Source: Bog-532 sp963830385
GTDB lineage: Bacteria; Actinomycetota; Actinomycetes; Streptosporangiales; Streptosporangiaceae
NCBI GenBank assembly: GCA_963830385.1
Contig: CAWHMD010000002.1
Span: forward strand, 434,001 to 498,000
Reading direction: 5' to 3'
DNA: 64,000 bases
Part shown: positions 1 to 7,875 of the stretch, one piece after another
How positions within the stretch are numbered: the stretch's first letter is position 1
Layout of the letters: each line of letters opens with the position of its first letter
Position numbers and translations under genes: made by a program
The notes under the pieces: generated by a model
The model's database searches: none
Seen by the model: only the letters and a program-made list of their open reading frames with translations
What the model was told of the DNA's origin: nothing

Positions 1-422
1 GCCTGGTGCTGACCAGGACCGGGCGGCTGATGGCCGAGGACCCGATGGTGCGATGGCGGATCGGCACCGCCGCCCTGGTCGGCGCGGACGACGGGCCGCG
101 GCCGGACTTCGCGGTCGCCGTTCGCGAGGCGAGCCTGCTTTTCCTGCTGGTCAGCGGGCCGGCCGGGTACGAGGAGCTGACCCGGCACCTCGCCCGCATC
201 CACGCCGAGGAGGGCTGGACGTCCCGCGGGCGGGGCGACCTGTCCGAGGCGGTGCGGCGTGAGATCCACGGCCTGCGGCATCGGCTGTGGGCGCTGCACC
301 TGCTCTACACCGGGCGCGCGTCCCGGGAGCCGCTGACGCTGACCGAGACCGGCGTGTACGCGGCCCTGGCCGCGCTCCGGTCCCGGGCCCGCGGGCCACG
401 GCATCACGTCGGACTGGGCTAG
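1..422 (+). CDS. hypothetical protein, C-terminal part (5' end outside window)
   Basis: The frame is open at the window edge and ends in TAG at 420-422. The codon before the first possible start (GTG at 6) is CTG in the same frame, so the gene probably begins upstream. About 139 residues are visible, rich in Ala, Arg and Leu, without a membrane segment or signal. The end, LTLTETGVYAALAALRSRA, looks like a small winged-helix tail. The pattern vaguely recalls the C-terminal half of actinobacterial pRiA4b ORF-3-like proteins, but I would not assign a function. It converges with pobA, 23 bases away. Confidence 0.6.
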   Translation, partial: LVLTRTGRLMAEDPMVRWRIGTAALVGADDGPRPDFAVAVREASLLFLLVSGPAGYEELTRHLARIHAEEGWTSRGRGDLSEAVRREIHGLRHRLWALHLLYTGRASREPLTLTETGVYAALAALRSRARGPRHHVGLG

Positions 423-445
423 GCACCCGGACGTATCAGCATTTT

Positions 446-1636
446 CTAAATAAAATCTGATCTCAACGGCGGGTACCCGACATAGTTCTCGGCCAGCGTG
501 GTGGCCGCGGCCCGCGAACCGGTCACGTAGCGCAGCTGGGACTGCATCAGCTGCTCGTCCATGGCGTCCCCGGCCACGTGCAGCATGGTCGTCATCCACC
601 AGGAGAAATGGCTGGCCCGCCAGACCCGCTGCAGGCAGGCGGCCGAGTAGGCGTCGGCCCGCTCGGGGTCGCCGCCGGCCAGTCCGACGAGCGCGTCGGC
701 GAGCACGGTCACATCGGCCACGGCCAGGTTGAGGCCCTTGGCCCCGGTGGGCGGGACGATGTGGGCCGCGTCCCCGGCCAGGAACAGCCGGCCCGCGCGC
801 ATCGGCGTCGCGACGAAGCTGCGCATCGGGGTGACCGACTTCTCGGTAATCGGCCCGTCCTTGAGCTCCCAGCCCGGGACCTCGAAGCGGGTCTTCAGCT
901 CGGCCCAGATCCGGTCGTCCGGCCACCCGGCGATGTCCTCGTCCGCCGGTACCTGCAGGTAGAGCCGGCTGACCTGCGGCGACCGCATCGAGTGGAGCGC
1001 GAACCCGCGGGTGTGCCGGCAGTAGATCAGCTCATCGGTGGACGGCGGCACCTCGGCCAGGATGCCGAGCCAGCCGAACGGGTAGGCCCGCTCGACCACG
1101 TTCAGCAGGCCGTCCGGCATGGCGGGACGGCAGATGCCGTGGAAACCGTCGCAGCCGGCGATCGCGTCGCACACCACCTCGTGCCGCTGGCCGACGGCGT
1201 CGGTGTAGCGCAGCACCGGCCGGTCGGTGTCCAGGCCGTCCACCTCGGTGCCGCTGACCTCGAAGTGCAGCGCCGCCCCGGCCGCGGTCCGGGCCTCGAT
1301 CAGGTCCTTGACGATCTCGGTCTGAGCGTAGATGGTGACCATCCGGCCGTCCGTCAGGTCACGGAAGTCCAGGTGGTGCCGCTCCCCCGCGAACTGCAGG
1401 TAGATCCCGCCGTGGGGCAGCCCCTCGCGGTCCAGCCGGGCGCCCAGCCCGGCCGCCCGCAGCAGCCGGACGGTGCCGTCCTCCAGCAGGCCGGCCCGCT
1501 GCCGGGCCTCGCAGTAGGCCCGGCTGCGGTTCTCCACCACCACCGAGTCGACGCCGCGGAGCGCGAGCAGGTGGGACAGCAGCAGCCCGGCCGGGCCCGC
1601 GCCGACGATGCCGACCTGGGTCCGTTCGGTGGCCAT
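446..1636 (-). CDS. pobA: 4-hydroxybenzoate 3-monooxygenase
   Basis: A 396-residue FAD monooxygenase, the usual length for PobA. It hydroxylates 4-hydroxybenzoate to protocatechuate with NAD(P)H and O2 in the cytoplasm, feeding the beta-ketoadipate pathway. The N-terminal dinucleotide fold is VGIVGAGPAGLLLSHLL (about residues 8-24). The second FAD motif, GDAAHIVPPTGAKGLNLA, lies near residue 290. CDGFHGICR and YPFGWLGILAE match the PobA subfamily rather than salicylate or phenol hydroxylases. It follows the aldehyde dehydrogenase by 7 bases, so the two are one operon. Its last codons are unusually A/T-rich. Identification is very secure; NADH versus NADPH preference cannot be read. Confidence 0.95.
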   Translation of the reverse strand: MATERTQVGIVGAGPAGLLLSHLLALRGVDSVVVENRSRAYCEARQRAGLLEDGTVRLLRAAGLGARLDREGLPHGGIYLQFAGERHHLDFRDLTDGRMVTIYAQTEIVKDLIEARTAAGAALHFEVSGTEVDGLDTDRPVLRYTDAVGQRHEVVCDAIAGCDGFHGICRPAMPDGLLNVVERAYPFGWLGILAEVPPSTDELIYCRHTRGFALHSMRSPQVSRLYLQVPADEDIAGWPDDRIWAELKTRFEVPGWELKDGPITEKSVTPMRSFVATPMRAGRLFLAGDAAHIVPPTGAKGLNLAVADVTVLADALVGLAGGDPERADAYSAACLQRVWRASHFSWWMTTMLHVAGDAMDEQLMQSQLRYVTGSRAAATTLAENYVGYPPLRSDFI

Positions 1637-1643
1637 CGATTCC

Positions 1644-3101
1644 TCAGAAGGGGTACGGGGTGATGTCGCCGCGAATCGTGACCCAGCGGGTGTCGGTGAA
1701 CGCGTCGAGGTTGGCGGTGCCGCCGAAGCGGGCCCCGGTGCCGGAGGCGAGCAGGCCGCCGAACGGGATGTTGGGCTCGTCGTCGACGGTCTGGTCGTTG
1801 ATGTGCACGATCCCGGTCGGGATCTTGCGGGACAGCTCCAGCCCGCGCATCACGTCGCGGGTGAGGATGCCGAGCGAGAGACCGTACTCGCTGTCGGCGG
1901 CGAGCTTGGCCGCGTCCTCGGCGGAGGCGAACGGCACCACCGGCGCCACCGGGCCGAACACCTCATTGGCGTAGGCGGGCATCTGCGGAGCCACGTCGGC
2001 CAGGACCGTGGGCCGGTAGAACAGGCCTTCGTAGGTGCCGCCGGCGGCCAGCCGCGCGCCGGCGTCGACGGTCGCGGTGACCAGCCCGTGCACCTTGTCG
2101 AGCTGGCGCTGGTCGATGATCGGCCCCAGCGCGACCTGCTCGGTGGCCGGGTCGCCGACCGGCAGATGGCTGGCCTTTTCCGCCAGCCGGCTCACGTACT
2201 CGTCGTAGACCGGCTGCTGCACCAGGTGCCGCCCGGTGGTCATGCAGATCTGGCCCTGGTGCAGGAACGAGCCCCACGCCCCGGCCGACGCCGCCCGGTC
2301 CAGGTCGGCGTCGTCCAGCACGATCAGCGCGGAGTTGCCGCCCAGCTCCAGGTGCACCCGCTTGAGGTGGCGGGCCGCGAGCTCGCCGACCCGGCGGCCC
2401 GCGGCGGTGGAGCCGGTGAACGAGACGACCCGCACCGCGGGCTCGGTGACCACGGCCTCGCCGACGTCGACCCCGCCGGGGAGCACGTGCAGCAGCCCTT
2501 CCGGCAGCCCCGCCTCCTCGAACACCCGGGCGAGCACGACACCGCCGGACACGGCGGTGCGCGGGTCGGGCTTGAGGATGACCGCGTTGCCGAGGGCCAG
2601 GGCGGGGGCAACCGACCGGATGGCCAGGATCTGCGGGAAGTTGAACGGCGCGATCACCCCGACCACGCCGACCGGGACCCGCTCGCTGTAGCTGAGGCGC
2701 GGCTGCTCGCTGGGCAGCAGCTCGCCGTAGGGCCGGGACGGCAGCGTGGCCGCCTCGAAGATCTCCTCGGTGGCCACGTGGGTCTCGAACTGCATCGCGG
2801 GCGGGATCTTGCCCATCTCGCGGATGCCCCACGGCTCGATCTCGGCCGCGGCCGCCAGCCACAGGTCGCCGGCCCGGCGCAGGATCGCCTGGCGCTCGGT
2901 GTGCGGCCGGGCGGCCCAGCCAACCTGGGCGGCCGCCGCGACCTGGGCGGCCCGGGCCACGTCGGCCGGGGTGGCCAGACCGACCCGGCCGATCTCCTGG
3001 CCGGTGGCGGGCTCGTTCACGGCGGTGTCGCCACCGCCGCCGGTGATCCAGCCGCCGGTGAAGATCTTGCCGCGCCAGGCGGACTCATCCATGAGTGCCA
3101 T
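1644..3101 (-). CDS. benzaldehyde/vanillin-type NAD(P)-dependent aldehyde dehydrogenase
   Basis: A 485-residue aldehyde dehydrogenase of the benzaldehyde/vanillin class. It shows the Rossmann region (APFNFPQILAIRSVAPALA), the general-base Glu in LELGGNSALIVLDD and the nucleophile Cys in GQICMTTGRH. Placed directly before pobA, it most likely oxidises 4-hydroxybenzaldehyde or vanillin-like aldehydes to the acid that PobA hydroxylates. The ATG at 3101 is preferred because GGGAG lies 5 bases upstream; the GTG at 3107 touches that ribosome site. The divergent IclR regulator probably controls the pair. The exact aldehyde is inferred from context. Confidence 0.85.
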   Translation of the reverse strand: MALMDESAWRGKIFTGGWITGGGGDTAVNEPATGQEIGRVGLATPADVARAAQVAAAAQVGWAARPHTERQAILRRAGDLWLAAAAEIEPWGIREMGKIPPAMQFETHVATEEIFEAATLPSRPYGELLPSEQPRLSYSERVPVGVVGVIAPFNFPQILAIRSVAPALALGNAVILKPDPRTAVSGGVVLARVFEEAGLPEGLLHVLPGGVDVGEAVVTEPAVRVVSFTGSTAAGRRVGELAARHLKRVHLELGGNSALIVLDDADLDRAASAGAWGSFLHQGQICMTTGRHLVQQPVYDEYVSRLAEKASHLPVGDPATEQVALGPIIDQRQLDKVHGLVTATVDAGARLAAGGTYEGLFYRPTVLADVAPQMPAYANEVFGPVAPVVPFASAEDAAKLAADSEYGLSLGILTRDVMRGLELSRKIPTGIVHINDQTVDDEPNIPFGGLLASGTGARFGGTANLDAFTDTRWVTIRGDITPYPF

Positions 3102-3145
3102 GACCACTCCCGCAGTGTTGTCTTGTCGGCCTCCGGCCGAACGAT

Positions 3146-3160
3146 GTGCGGTGTACGAAC
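3146..3160. promoter_or_regulatory. candidate PcaR/PobR-type IclR operator
   Basis: Read on the minus strand this is GTTCG-N5-CGCAC, a 15-base imperfect palindrome in the divergent space between the aldehyde dehydrogenase/pobA operon and the IclR regulator. The outer five bases on each side equal those of the operator I recall for proteobacterial PcaR/PobR-type IclR regulators (GTTCGATAATCGCAC). A perfect TCGGCC-TCC-GGCCGA repeat lies about 20 bases away. The site position also argues against translation of the regulator starting at the GTG at 3146. Confidence 0.45.
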
Positions 3161-3232
3161 GACGGTGCTGACAGCGAACCTAGGGCGGCGGTGTGGCTGG
3201 TGTCAAAGGAGGCCGGGGGCTATGTTCGTCTC

Positions 3233-4021
3233 GTGCGCACAGCGAACAGCGAGGACGGCACCCGCGACGCGGATTTCGTCCAGTCGCTCGAACGCGGGCT
3301 GGCGGTGATCCGCGCCTTCGACGCCGAGCACCCCAAGCTGAGCCTGTCCGAGGTGGCGGCCATCACCGGGCTGAGCCGGGCCGCGGCCCGGCGGTTCCTG
3401 CACACGCTGGTCGGCCTCGGTTACATGCGGATGGAAGGCAGCCAGTTCTCGCTGCGGCCGAAGATCCTCGAGCTCGGCTACGCCTACCTGTCCAGCCTGT
3501 CGCTGCCCGAGGTGGCGATGCCACACCTGGAGCAGCTGGTCGAGCAGGTCCGGGAATCGTCCTCGGTGTCCCAGCTGGACGGGGACGACGTGGTGTACAT
3601 CGCGCGGGTGCCGACCCGGCGGATCATGACCGTGGCGATCAGCGTGGGCACCCGGTTCCCGGCCTACGCCACCTCGATGGGCCGGGTGCTGCTGGCCGAC
3701 CGGCCGGACGACTGGCTGGACGGCTACCTGACCTCGGTGACCCTGGTCCCGCTGACCCCGCACACGGTGGCCGACCCGGCCGCGCTGCGGGCCGAGCTGG
3801 GCAAGATCCGCGAGCAGGGCTGGGCCCTGGTCGACCAGGAGCTGGAGGAGGGGCTGCGGTCGGTGGCGGCGCCGATCCGGGACGCCGACGGGCGCGCGAT
3901 CGCGGCGGTCAACGTGTCCACCCACGCCGGCCGGCGCACGGTCGCCGAGGTCGTCGACGACCTGCTGGCGCCGCTGCTGCGGACCGCGCAGGCCATCGAG
4001 ACTGACCTGCGACTGCAGTAA
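3233..4021 (+). CDS. IclR-family regulator of aromatic-acid catabolism (PcaR/PobR subfamily)
   Basis: A 262-residue IclR regulator. The N-terminal winged helix-turn-helix contains LSLSEVAAITGLSRAAARRF, and the IclR effector domain contains VVYIARVPTRRIMTVAISV and FPAYATSMGRVLLA. These phrases are typical of the PcaR/PobR subgroup, which senses protocatechuate-pathway compounds. It is divergent from the aldehyde dehydrogenase/pobA operon and is probably its activator or repressor. The GTG at 3233 gives a normal IclR length. An AAAGGAGG at 3205-3212 lies rather far upstream, and in-frame GTGs at 3191 and 3200 are alternatives. The effector is inferred, not shown. Confidence 0.88.
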   Translation: MRTANSEDGTRDADFVQSLERGLAVIRAFDAEHPKLSLSEVAAITGLSRAAARRFLHTLVGLGYMRMEGSQFSLRPKILELGYAYLSSLSLPEVAMPHLEQLVEQVRESSSVSQLDGDDVVYIARVPTRRIMTVAISVGTRFPAYATSMGRVLLADRPDDWLDGYLTSVTLVPLTPHTVADPAALRAELGKIREQGWALVDQELEEGLRSVAAPIRDADGRAIAAVNVSTHAGRRTVAEVVDDLLAPLLRTAQAIETDLRLQ

Positions 4022-4048
4022 TCGAAGCCCGCCTGCCACACTGGTCCC

Positions 4049-4690
4049 GTGCAGACACTGGTCATTGATCATCCGCTGGTTACCCACAAGCTCACCGCGC
4101 TGCGCGACGTGAGCACCGAGACCGCCACGTTCCGGCGGCTCGCCGACGAACTCGTCACCCTGCTCGCCTACGAGGCGACCCGGGAGGTCCGGGTCCAGCC
4201 GGTCACGGTGCAGACCCCGCTCGGCGACGCGGCCGGTGTCAAGATCGGGAACCCGCCGCCGCTGATCGTGCCGGTGCTGCGGGCCGGCATCGGCATGCTC
4301 GACGGCATGATCCGGCTGCTGCCGATGGCCGACGTGGGCTTCGTCGGCCTCGTCCGGGACGAGGAATCGCTGGTCGCATCGACCTACGCGGACCGGATCC
4401 CGGCCGACCTGACCGGCCGCGAGGCGTTCGTGCTGGACCCGATGCTGGCCACCGGGGGCACCCTCCAGACCGTGATCGCGATGCTGGTCGAGCGGGGCGT
4501 CACCTCGGTCACCGCGGTCTCGCTGCTGGCCGCGCCGGAAGGCATCGAGCGGCTGGAAAAGGCGTTCGGCGAGCAGTCCGGGCCACCGGTCCGGGTCGTC
4601 ACCGCCGCCGTCGACGACCGGCTGGACGAGCACGGCTACATCTACCCGGGCCTCGGGGACGCGGGAGACCGCCTGTTCGGCGAGGTATGA
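4049..4690 (+). CDS. upp: uracil phosphoribosyltransferase
   Basis: 213 residues, the normal family length. It converts uracil and PRPP to UMP in the cytoplasmic pyrimidine salvage pathway. The PRPP-binding loop is VLDPMLATGGTL and the uracil-binding end is YIYPGLGDAGDR. PVLRAGIGMLDGM is also characteristic. The start is GTG. Its stop codon overlaps (ATGA) the start of a decayed downstream gene. No riboswitch or attenuator is evident in the 27-base gap before it. Confidence 0.95.
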   Translation: MQTLVIDHPLVTHKLTALRDVSTETATFRRLADELVTLLAYEATREVRVQPVTVQTPLGDAAGVKIGNPPPLIVPVLRAGIGMLDGMIRLLPMADVGFVGLVRDEESLVASTYADRIPADLTGREAFVLDPMLATGGTLQTVIAMLVERGVTSVTAVSLLAAPEGIERLEKAFGEQSGPPVRVVTAAVDDRLDEHGYIYPGLGDAGDRLFGEV

Positions 4691-5023
4691 CGGGAAGCGG
4701 CGGCGTCGAGCTGTCGCCCGCCGAGCTCGACGCTCTCGGCGCTCTCGGCGCTCTCGATGCCCTCGACGCCCTCGACGCCAGGTGGGCCGCCAGCTGGACC
4801 CTCCGGAGATCGCGCGGCGGCTGGCCGGAATCACCGCGCCCTGGTGCGTCGCCGCGGGCTGGGCGCTGGACCTGGTCCTGCTGTCAAGGCCAGGCACGCC
4901 CGCCCCAAGGACCAGGCCGACTTCGCAGGCACCGTCCCGCATCTGACCGAGGCTCAGCGCACTCGGCTGGCTAGGCTCCTGGGGCGCGTGTATCCAGGGC
5001 ACGGCTGGCTGGCGAGCCTGTGA
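4687..5023 (+). pseudogene. remnant of a nucleotidyltransferase-type gene (frameshifted, internally deleted)
   Basis: Three reading frames carry pieces of one apparent protein. The ATG at 4687 (ATGA overlap with upp) starts a frame that dissolves in a low-complexity run of 9-base repeats (ctcggcgct/ctcgacgcc, about 4731-4778). A second frame from 4779 reads LDPPEIARRLAGITAPWCV then AAGWALDLVL, the start of an AadA2/LinB-like nucleotidyltransferase domain. A third frame reads KDQADFAGTVPHL and GRVYPGHGWLASL, resembling the C-terminus of such proteins. The catalytic middle is absent. Slippage in the repeats plus an internal deletion would explain this. Family assignment is from memory of conserved phrases. 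Confidence 0.5.
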
Positions 5024-5090
5024 CCGCGCGGACTCCTGGGGCCGGTGGGCCGCCCGCCGCGCGAGGTGCTTTGGCTGGCGGGCCGCCGTG

Positions 5091-5148
5091 GGGGGTCGAA
5101 GGTAACTTCGGTACCCCTTAGAGGGCACCAAAGTTACCTTCGACCCCC
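5091..5148. repeat. 18-bp perfect inverted repeat, 22-base loop
   Basis: GGGGGTCGAAGGTAACTT at 5091-5108 pairs exactly with its reverse complement at 5131-5148. The left arm also contains a short local palindrome (CGAAG-GTAA-CTTCG), and the loop contains a weaker GGTACCCC/AGGGCACC pairing. No T-run follows on either strand, so an ordinary intrinsic terminator is unlikely. It shares its core with the element at 5389-5441. Confidence 0.8.
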
Positions 5149-5388
5149 CTCTGGCAGGACCTTGCGGGCAATCCCGTACCGGGAGCACCCGCTGGCCACG
5201 CCTGTCACCCAGCCAGCACCAGCCCAGGCCGACCCGCACCCGCCTGTAAGCGATGTGGCATCGCCTCCATAAGAGTGTCGGCAATGCGGCATGGCCAGCA
5301 AACGAATACAGCCTGCTGGGACGGTATGCCCTCGGAGGGGCCGTTGAGGCGCCCGCTGCGTGAGGGCGGCGGCAGGGGGGCCATCCAG

Positions 5389-5441
5389 CACGCGCAAAGG
5401 TAACTTTGCGCGTGTAAGAGGACTAGCGAAGTTACCTTTGC
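5389..5441. repeat. overlapping alternative hairpins sharing the AAGGTAACTT core
   Basis: CACGCGCAAAG-GTAA-CTTTGCGCGTG (5389-5414) is a perfect 11-bp local palindrome. Its middle (GCAAAGGTAACTT, 5394-5406) can instead pair with AAGTTACCTTTGC at 5429-5441, giving a 13-bp stem. The two foldings exclude each other. The core matches the element at 5091, so the two are members of a repeat family. Confidence 0.75.
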
Positions 5442-5833
5442 CTACGTACGAGCCCGGGAGTGACGGGGCTGGTGTGACTGCAGGGCTGCAGGGTGATTGG
5501 TGTCCTGACGGTGAGGACCAGCGCGGGCGGGAGTGGCCAGCCCTACGCTGGCCAGCGGGCCCGGCGCATGCGCCGGGCCGACCGGGCGCCGGGGTCCCAG
5601 CGCGAAGACCGCGGCCGGCAGGCGGCTGAAAATCACCCCACCCCCAGCCCCTGAGACACACCACGACTCACGTGCCACATGTGACTGGAGGGGTGGGAGG
5701 GTCTGAGGTGGGGTACGGCGAGGCTGAGGTAAGGGGTGCGAGGGGGTGCGGCAGGGGTGCGGCGTGACGGTTCAGAGGCTCAGAGGCTCAGGAAGGGTCC
5801 AGGCCGACGGGTTGGCGGGTGCGGCGGGACGGG

Positions 5834-6574
5834 TTAGAGGTCCAGGAGGGGGTCCAGGCCGACGGTCAGGCCGGGAGGCAGGGTCTTGAGGCCGCGGGCG
5901 GCCAGGAGGACGCCGGGCATGAAGGAGGCGCGGTCCAGGGAGTCGTGGCGGATGGTGAGGGTCTCACCGTGACCGCCGAGGAGGACTTCCTGGTGGGCCA
6001 CCAGGCCGGCGACGCGGACGGAGTGGACGTGGATGCCGTCCACTTCGGCGCCGCGGGCGCCGGGGAGCTCGGAGGCGGTGGCGTCGGGCGGGGCGGCCAG
6101 GCCGGCCTGCTTGCGGGCGTCAGCGATCATGCTGGCCGTGCGCAGCGCGGTGCCGGACGGCGCGTCGGCCTTGGCCGCGTGGTGCAGCTCGATGACCTCG
6201 GTGGACTCGAAGAAGCGGGCCGCCTGCTGGGCGAACCGCATCATCAGGACCGCGCCGACCGAGAAGTTGGGCGCCACCAGCACCCGGACACCGGGGGCGG
6301 CGGCCAGCCAGTCACGAACCTGGGCCAGCCGCTCGTCCCCGAAGCCGGACGTGCCCACGACGGTGTCCAGCCCGTGCGCGACGCACCAGCGCAGGTTGTC
6401 CAGCACGACGTCCGGGCGGGTGAAGTCGACCACCACGTCGCAGCCGATCAGCGCGTCGCGGGAGTCACCCTCGTCCACCTCGGCGCCGACGGTGAGACCG
6501 TCGGCGCCGGCGACGGCCTGGACGACCGTGCTGCCCATGCGGCCACGGGCGCCCAGGACGCCGACGCGGATCAT
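5834..6574 (-). CDS. dapB: 4-hydroxy-tetrahydrodipicolinate reductase
   Basis: 246 residues, normal for DapB. It reduces (hydroxy-)tetrahydrodipicolinate with NAD(P)H in lysine and meso-diaminopimelate synthesis. The nucleotide-binding loop VGVLGARGRMG is at the N-terminus. The substrate and catalytic signature ELHHAAKADAPSGTAL is around residues 130-145, and GTSGF is also present. The ATG at 6574 overlaps the TGA of the M16 peptidase gene (ATGA), so translation is coupled. It is the last gene of the minus-strand block starting at rpsO/pnp. Confidence 0.96.
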   Translation of the reverse strand: MIRVGVLGARGRMGSTVVQAVAGADGLTVGAEVDEGDSRDALIGCDVVVDFTRPDVVLDNLRWCVAHGLDTVVGTSGFGDERLAQVRDWLAAAPGVRVLVAPNFSVGAVLMMRFAQQAARFFESTEVIELHHAAKADAPSGTALRTASMIADARKQAGLAAPPDATASELPGARGAEVDGIHVHSVRVAGLVAHQEVLLGGHGETLTIRHDSLDRASFMPGVLLAARGLKTLPPGLTVGLDPLLDL

Positions 6575-7875
6575 AGGGCAGCGGCGAACGTGTCGGCGTC
6601 GTCGAACGGGCCGACCACGGCCAGCGCCTTGGGCCGGGCGAGCACCTCGGACGCGACCGCCCGGATGTCGTCGTGGGTGACCGCCTCGATCCGGGCGAGG
6701 GTCTCCTCGACCGGCTCCAGGTGCGGGTAGACCAGCTCGGACTTGCCGATCCGGCTCATCCGGGAGGACGGGTCCTCCAGGCCGAGCACGATCGAGCCGC
6801 GCATCTGGCCCTTGCCCCGCTCCAGCTCGGCGTCGGTCAGCCCACCGGACACCAGCTTGTCGACCTCGGTGGTGCAGATCGACAGCACGTCGTCGGCCTT
6901 GGACGGCAGGCAGCCCACGTAGATGCCCCACATGCCGGTGTCGGCGTTCTGGGCCCCGAAGCTGTACACCGAGTAGGCCAGGCCGCGCTTCTCCCGGATC
7001 TCCTGGAACAGCCGGGAGGACATGCCGCCGCCGAGGGCCGCGTTGAGCACGCCGAGGGCGTACCGGCGGTCGTCGGTGCGGGCCAGCCCCTCGCAGCCGA
7101 GCACCAGGTTGGCCTGCTCGATGCCGCGCGACACCAGCCGCAGGCCCGTGCCCGCGACGCGGCCCGGTACGGCGTACTCGCCGCTGAGCCGGGGCGGGGC
7201 GGGCTCGGCGCCGGGCCTGAGCGCGTCGCCGAACGCGTCGGCCACCCGGGCCACCAGGTCGTCGTGGTCGAGGCTGCCCGCCGCCGCCACCACCAGGTGA
7301 TCGGGGCTGTAGCGGGCCCGGTAGTGCTCGAAGATCTGGTCCCGGGTGATCGCGTTGATCGACTCCACCGTGCCGAGCACCGGACGGCCCAGCGGGGTGT
7401 CGCCGAACAGCTGGGCGGTGAACGCCTCGTGCACGGTGTCGGTGGGATCGTCATCGTTCATGGCGATCTCTTCCAGCACCACGTTGCGCTCGGCGTCCAC
7501 GTCCTGCGGGCTGATCAGCGAGCTGGTCACCATGTCGGACAGGATGTCGGTGGCCAGCTGCAGGTCGGCATCGAGCACCCGCGCGTAGTAGCAGGTGTAT
7601 TCCTTCGTGGTGAAGGCGTTCATCTCGCCGCCGACCGCGTCCATCTCGGCCGAGATGTCCAGCGCGGTCCGCCGCTTGGTGCCCTTGAACAGCAGGTGCT
7701 CGAGGTAGTGGGTGGCTCCCTCGTGCCGGACGTCCTCGTCGCGGGAGCCGACCCCGACCCAGATGCCGAGCGCGACGGACCGCACGGCGGGCAGCGTCTC
7801 GGTGACGACACGCAGCCCGCCGGGCAGGACCGTCCGCCGGACGGTGGAGCCGTCGTCAGCGGGAAGGGCACTCAC
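6571..7875 (-). CDS. M16-family zinc metallopeptidase (processing-peptidase-like)
   Basis: 434 residues with the inverted zincin motif HYLEH (residues 56-60) and the third zinc ligand Glu at 136, the usual spacing. The C-terminal half is the inactive companion domain containing the R/Y region RGLAYSVYSFGA. The protein is cytoplasmic, with no signal peptide. It belongs to the bacterial group encoded next to pnp and dapB in actinobacteria; its substrate is unknown. The GTG start overlaps the pnp stop (GTGA) and its stop overlaps dapB. Confidence 0.92.
   Translation of the reverse strand: MSALPADDGSTVRRTVLPGGLRVVTETLPAVRSVALGIWVGVGSRDEDVRHEGATHYLEHLLFKGTKRRTALDISAEMDAVGGEMNAFTTKEYTCYYARVLDADLQLATDILSDMVTSSLISPQDVDAERNVVLEEIAMNDDDPTDTVHEAFTAQLFGDTPLGRPVLGTVESINAITRDQIFEHYRARYSPDHLVVAAAGSLDHDDLVARVADAFGDALRPGAEPAPPRLSGEYAVPGRVAGTGLRLVSRGIEQANLVLGCEGLARTDDRRYALGVLNAALGGGMSSRLFQEIREKRGLAYSVYSFGAQNADTGMWGIYVGCLPSKADDVLSICTTEVDKLVSGGLTDAELERGKGQMRGSIVLGLEDPSSRMSRIGKSELVYPHLEPVEETLARIEAVTHDDIRAVASEVLARPKALAVVGPFDDADTFAAAL

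Larger units (their letters stand above)
5024..5833. other. 810-base gene-free stretch with palindromic elements
   Basis: No convincing gene is present on either strand: the open frames have Arg/Pro/Gly-rich, shadow-like composition. The stretch contains two long inverted repeats built on the same decamer AAGGTAACTT (5091-5148 and 5389-5441) and short direct repeats (GAGGCTCA, about 5769-5790). It separates the decayed nucleotidyltransferase gene from the end of the dapB operon. Confidence 0.6.

Noticed and set aside
5134..5664. Minus-strand open frame of 176 codons across the palindromes at 5.1-5.4 kb
   Set aside because: It translates the inverted repeats and has no domain, biased composition and no ribosome site.
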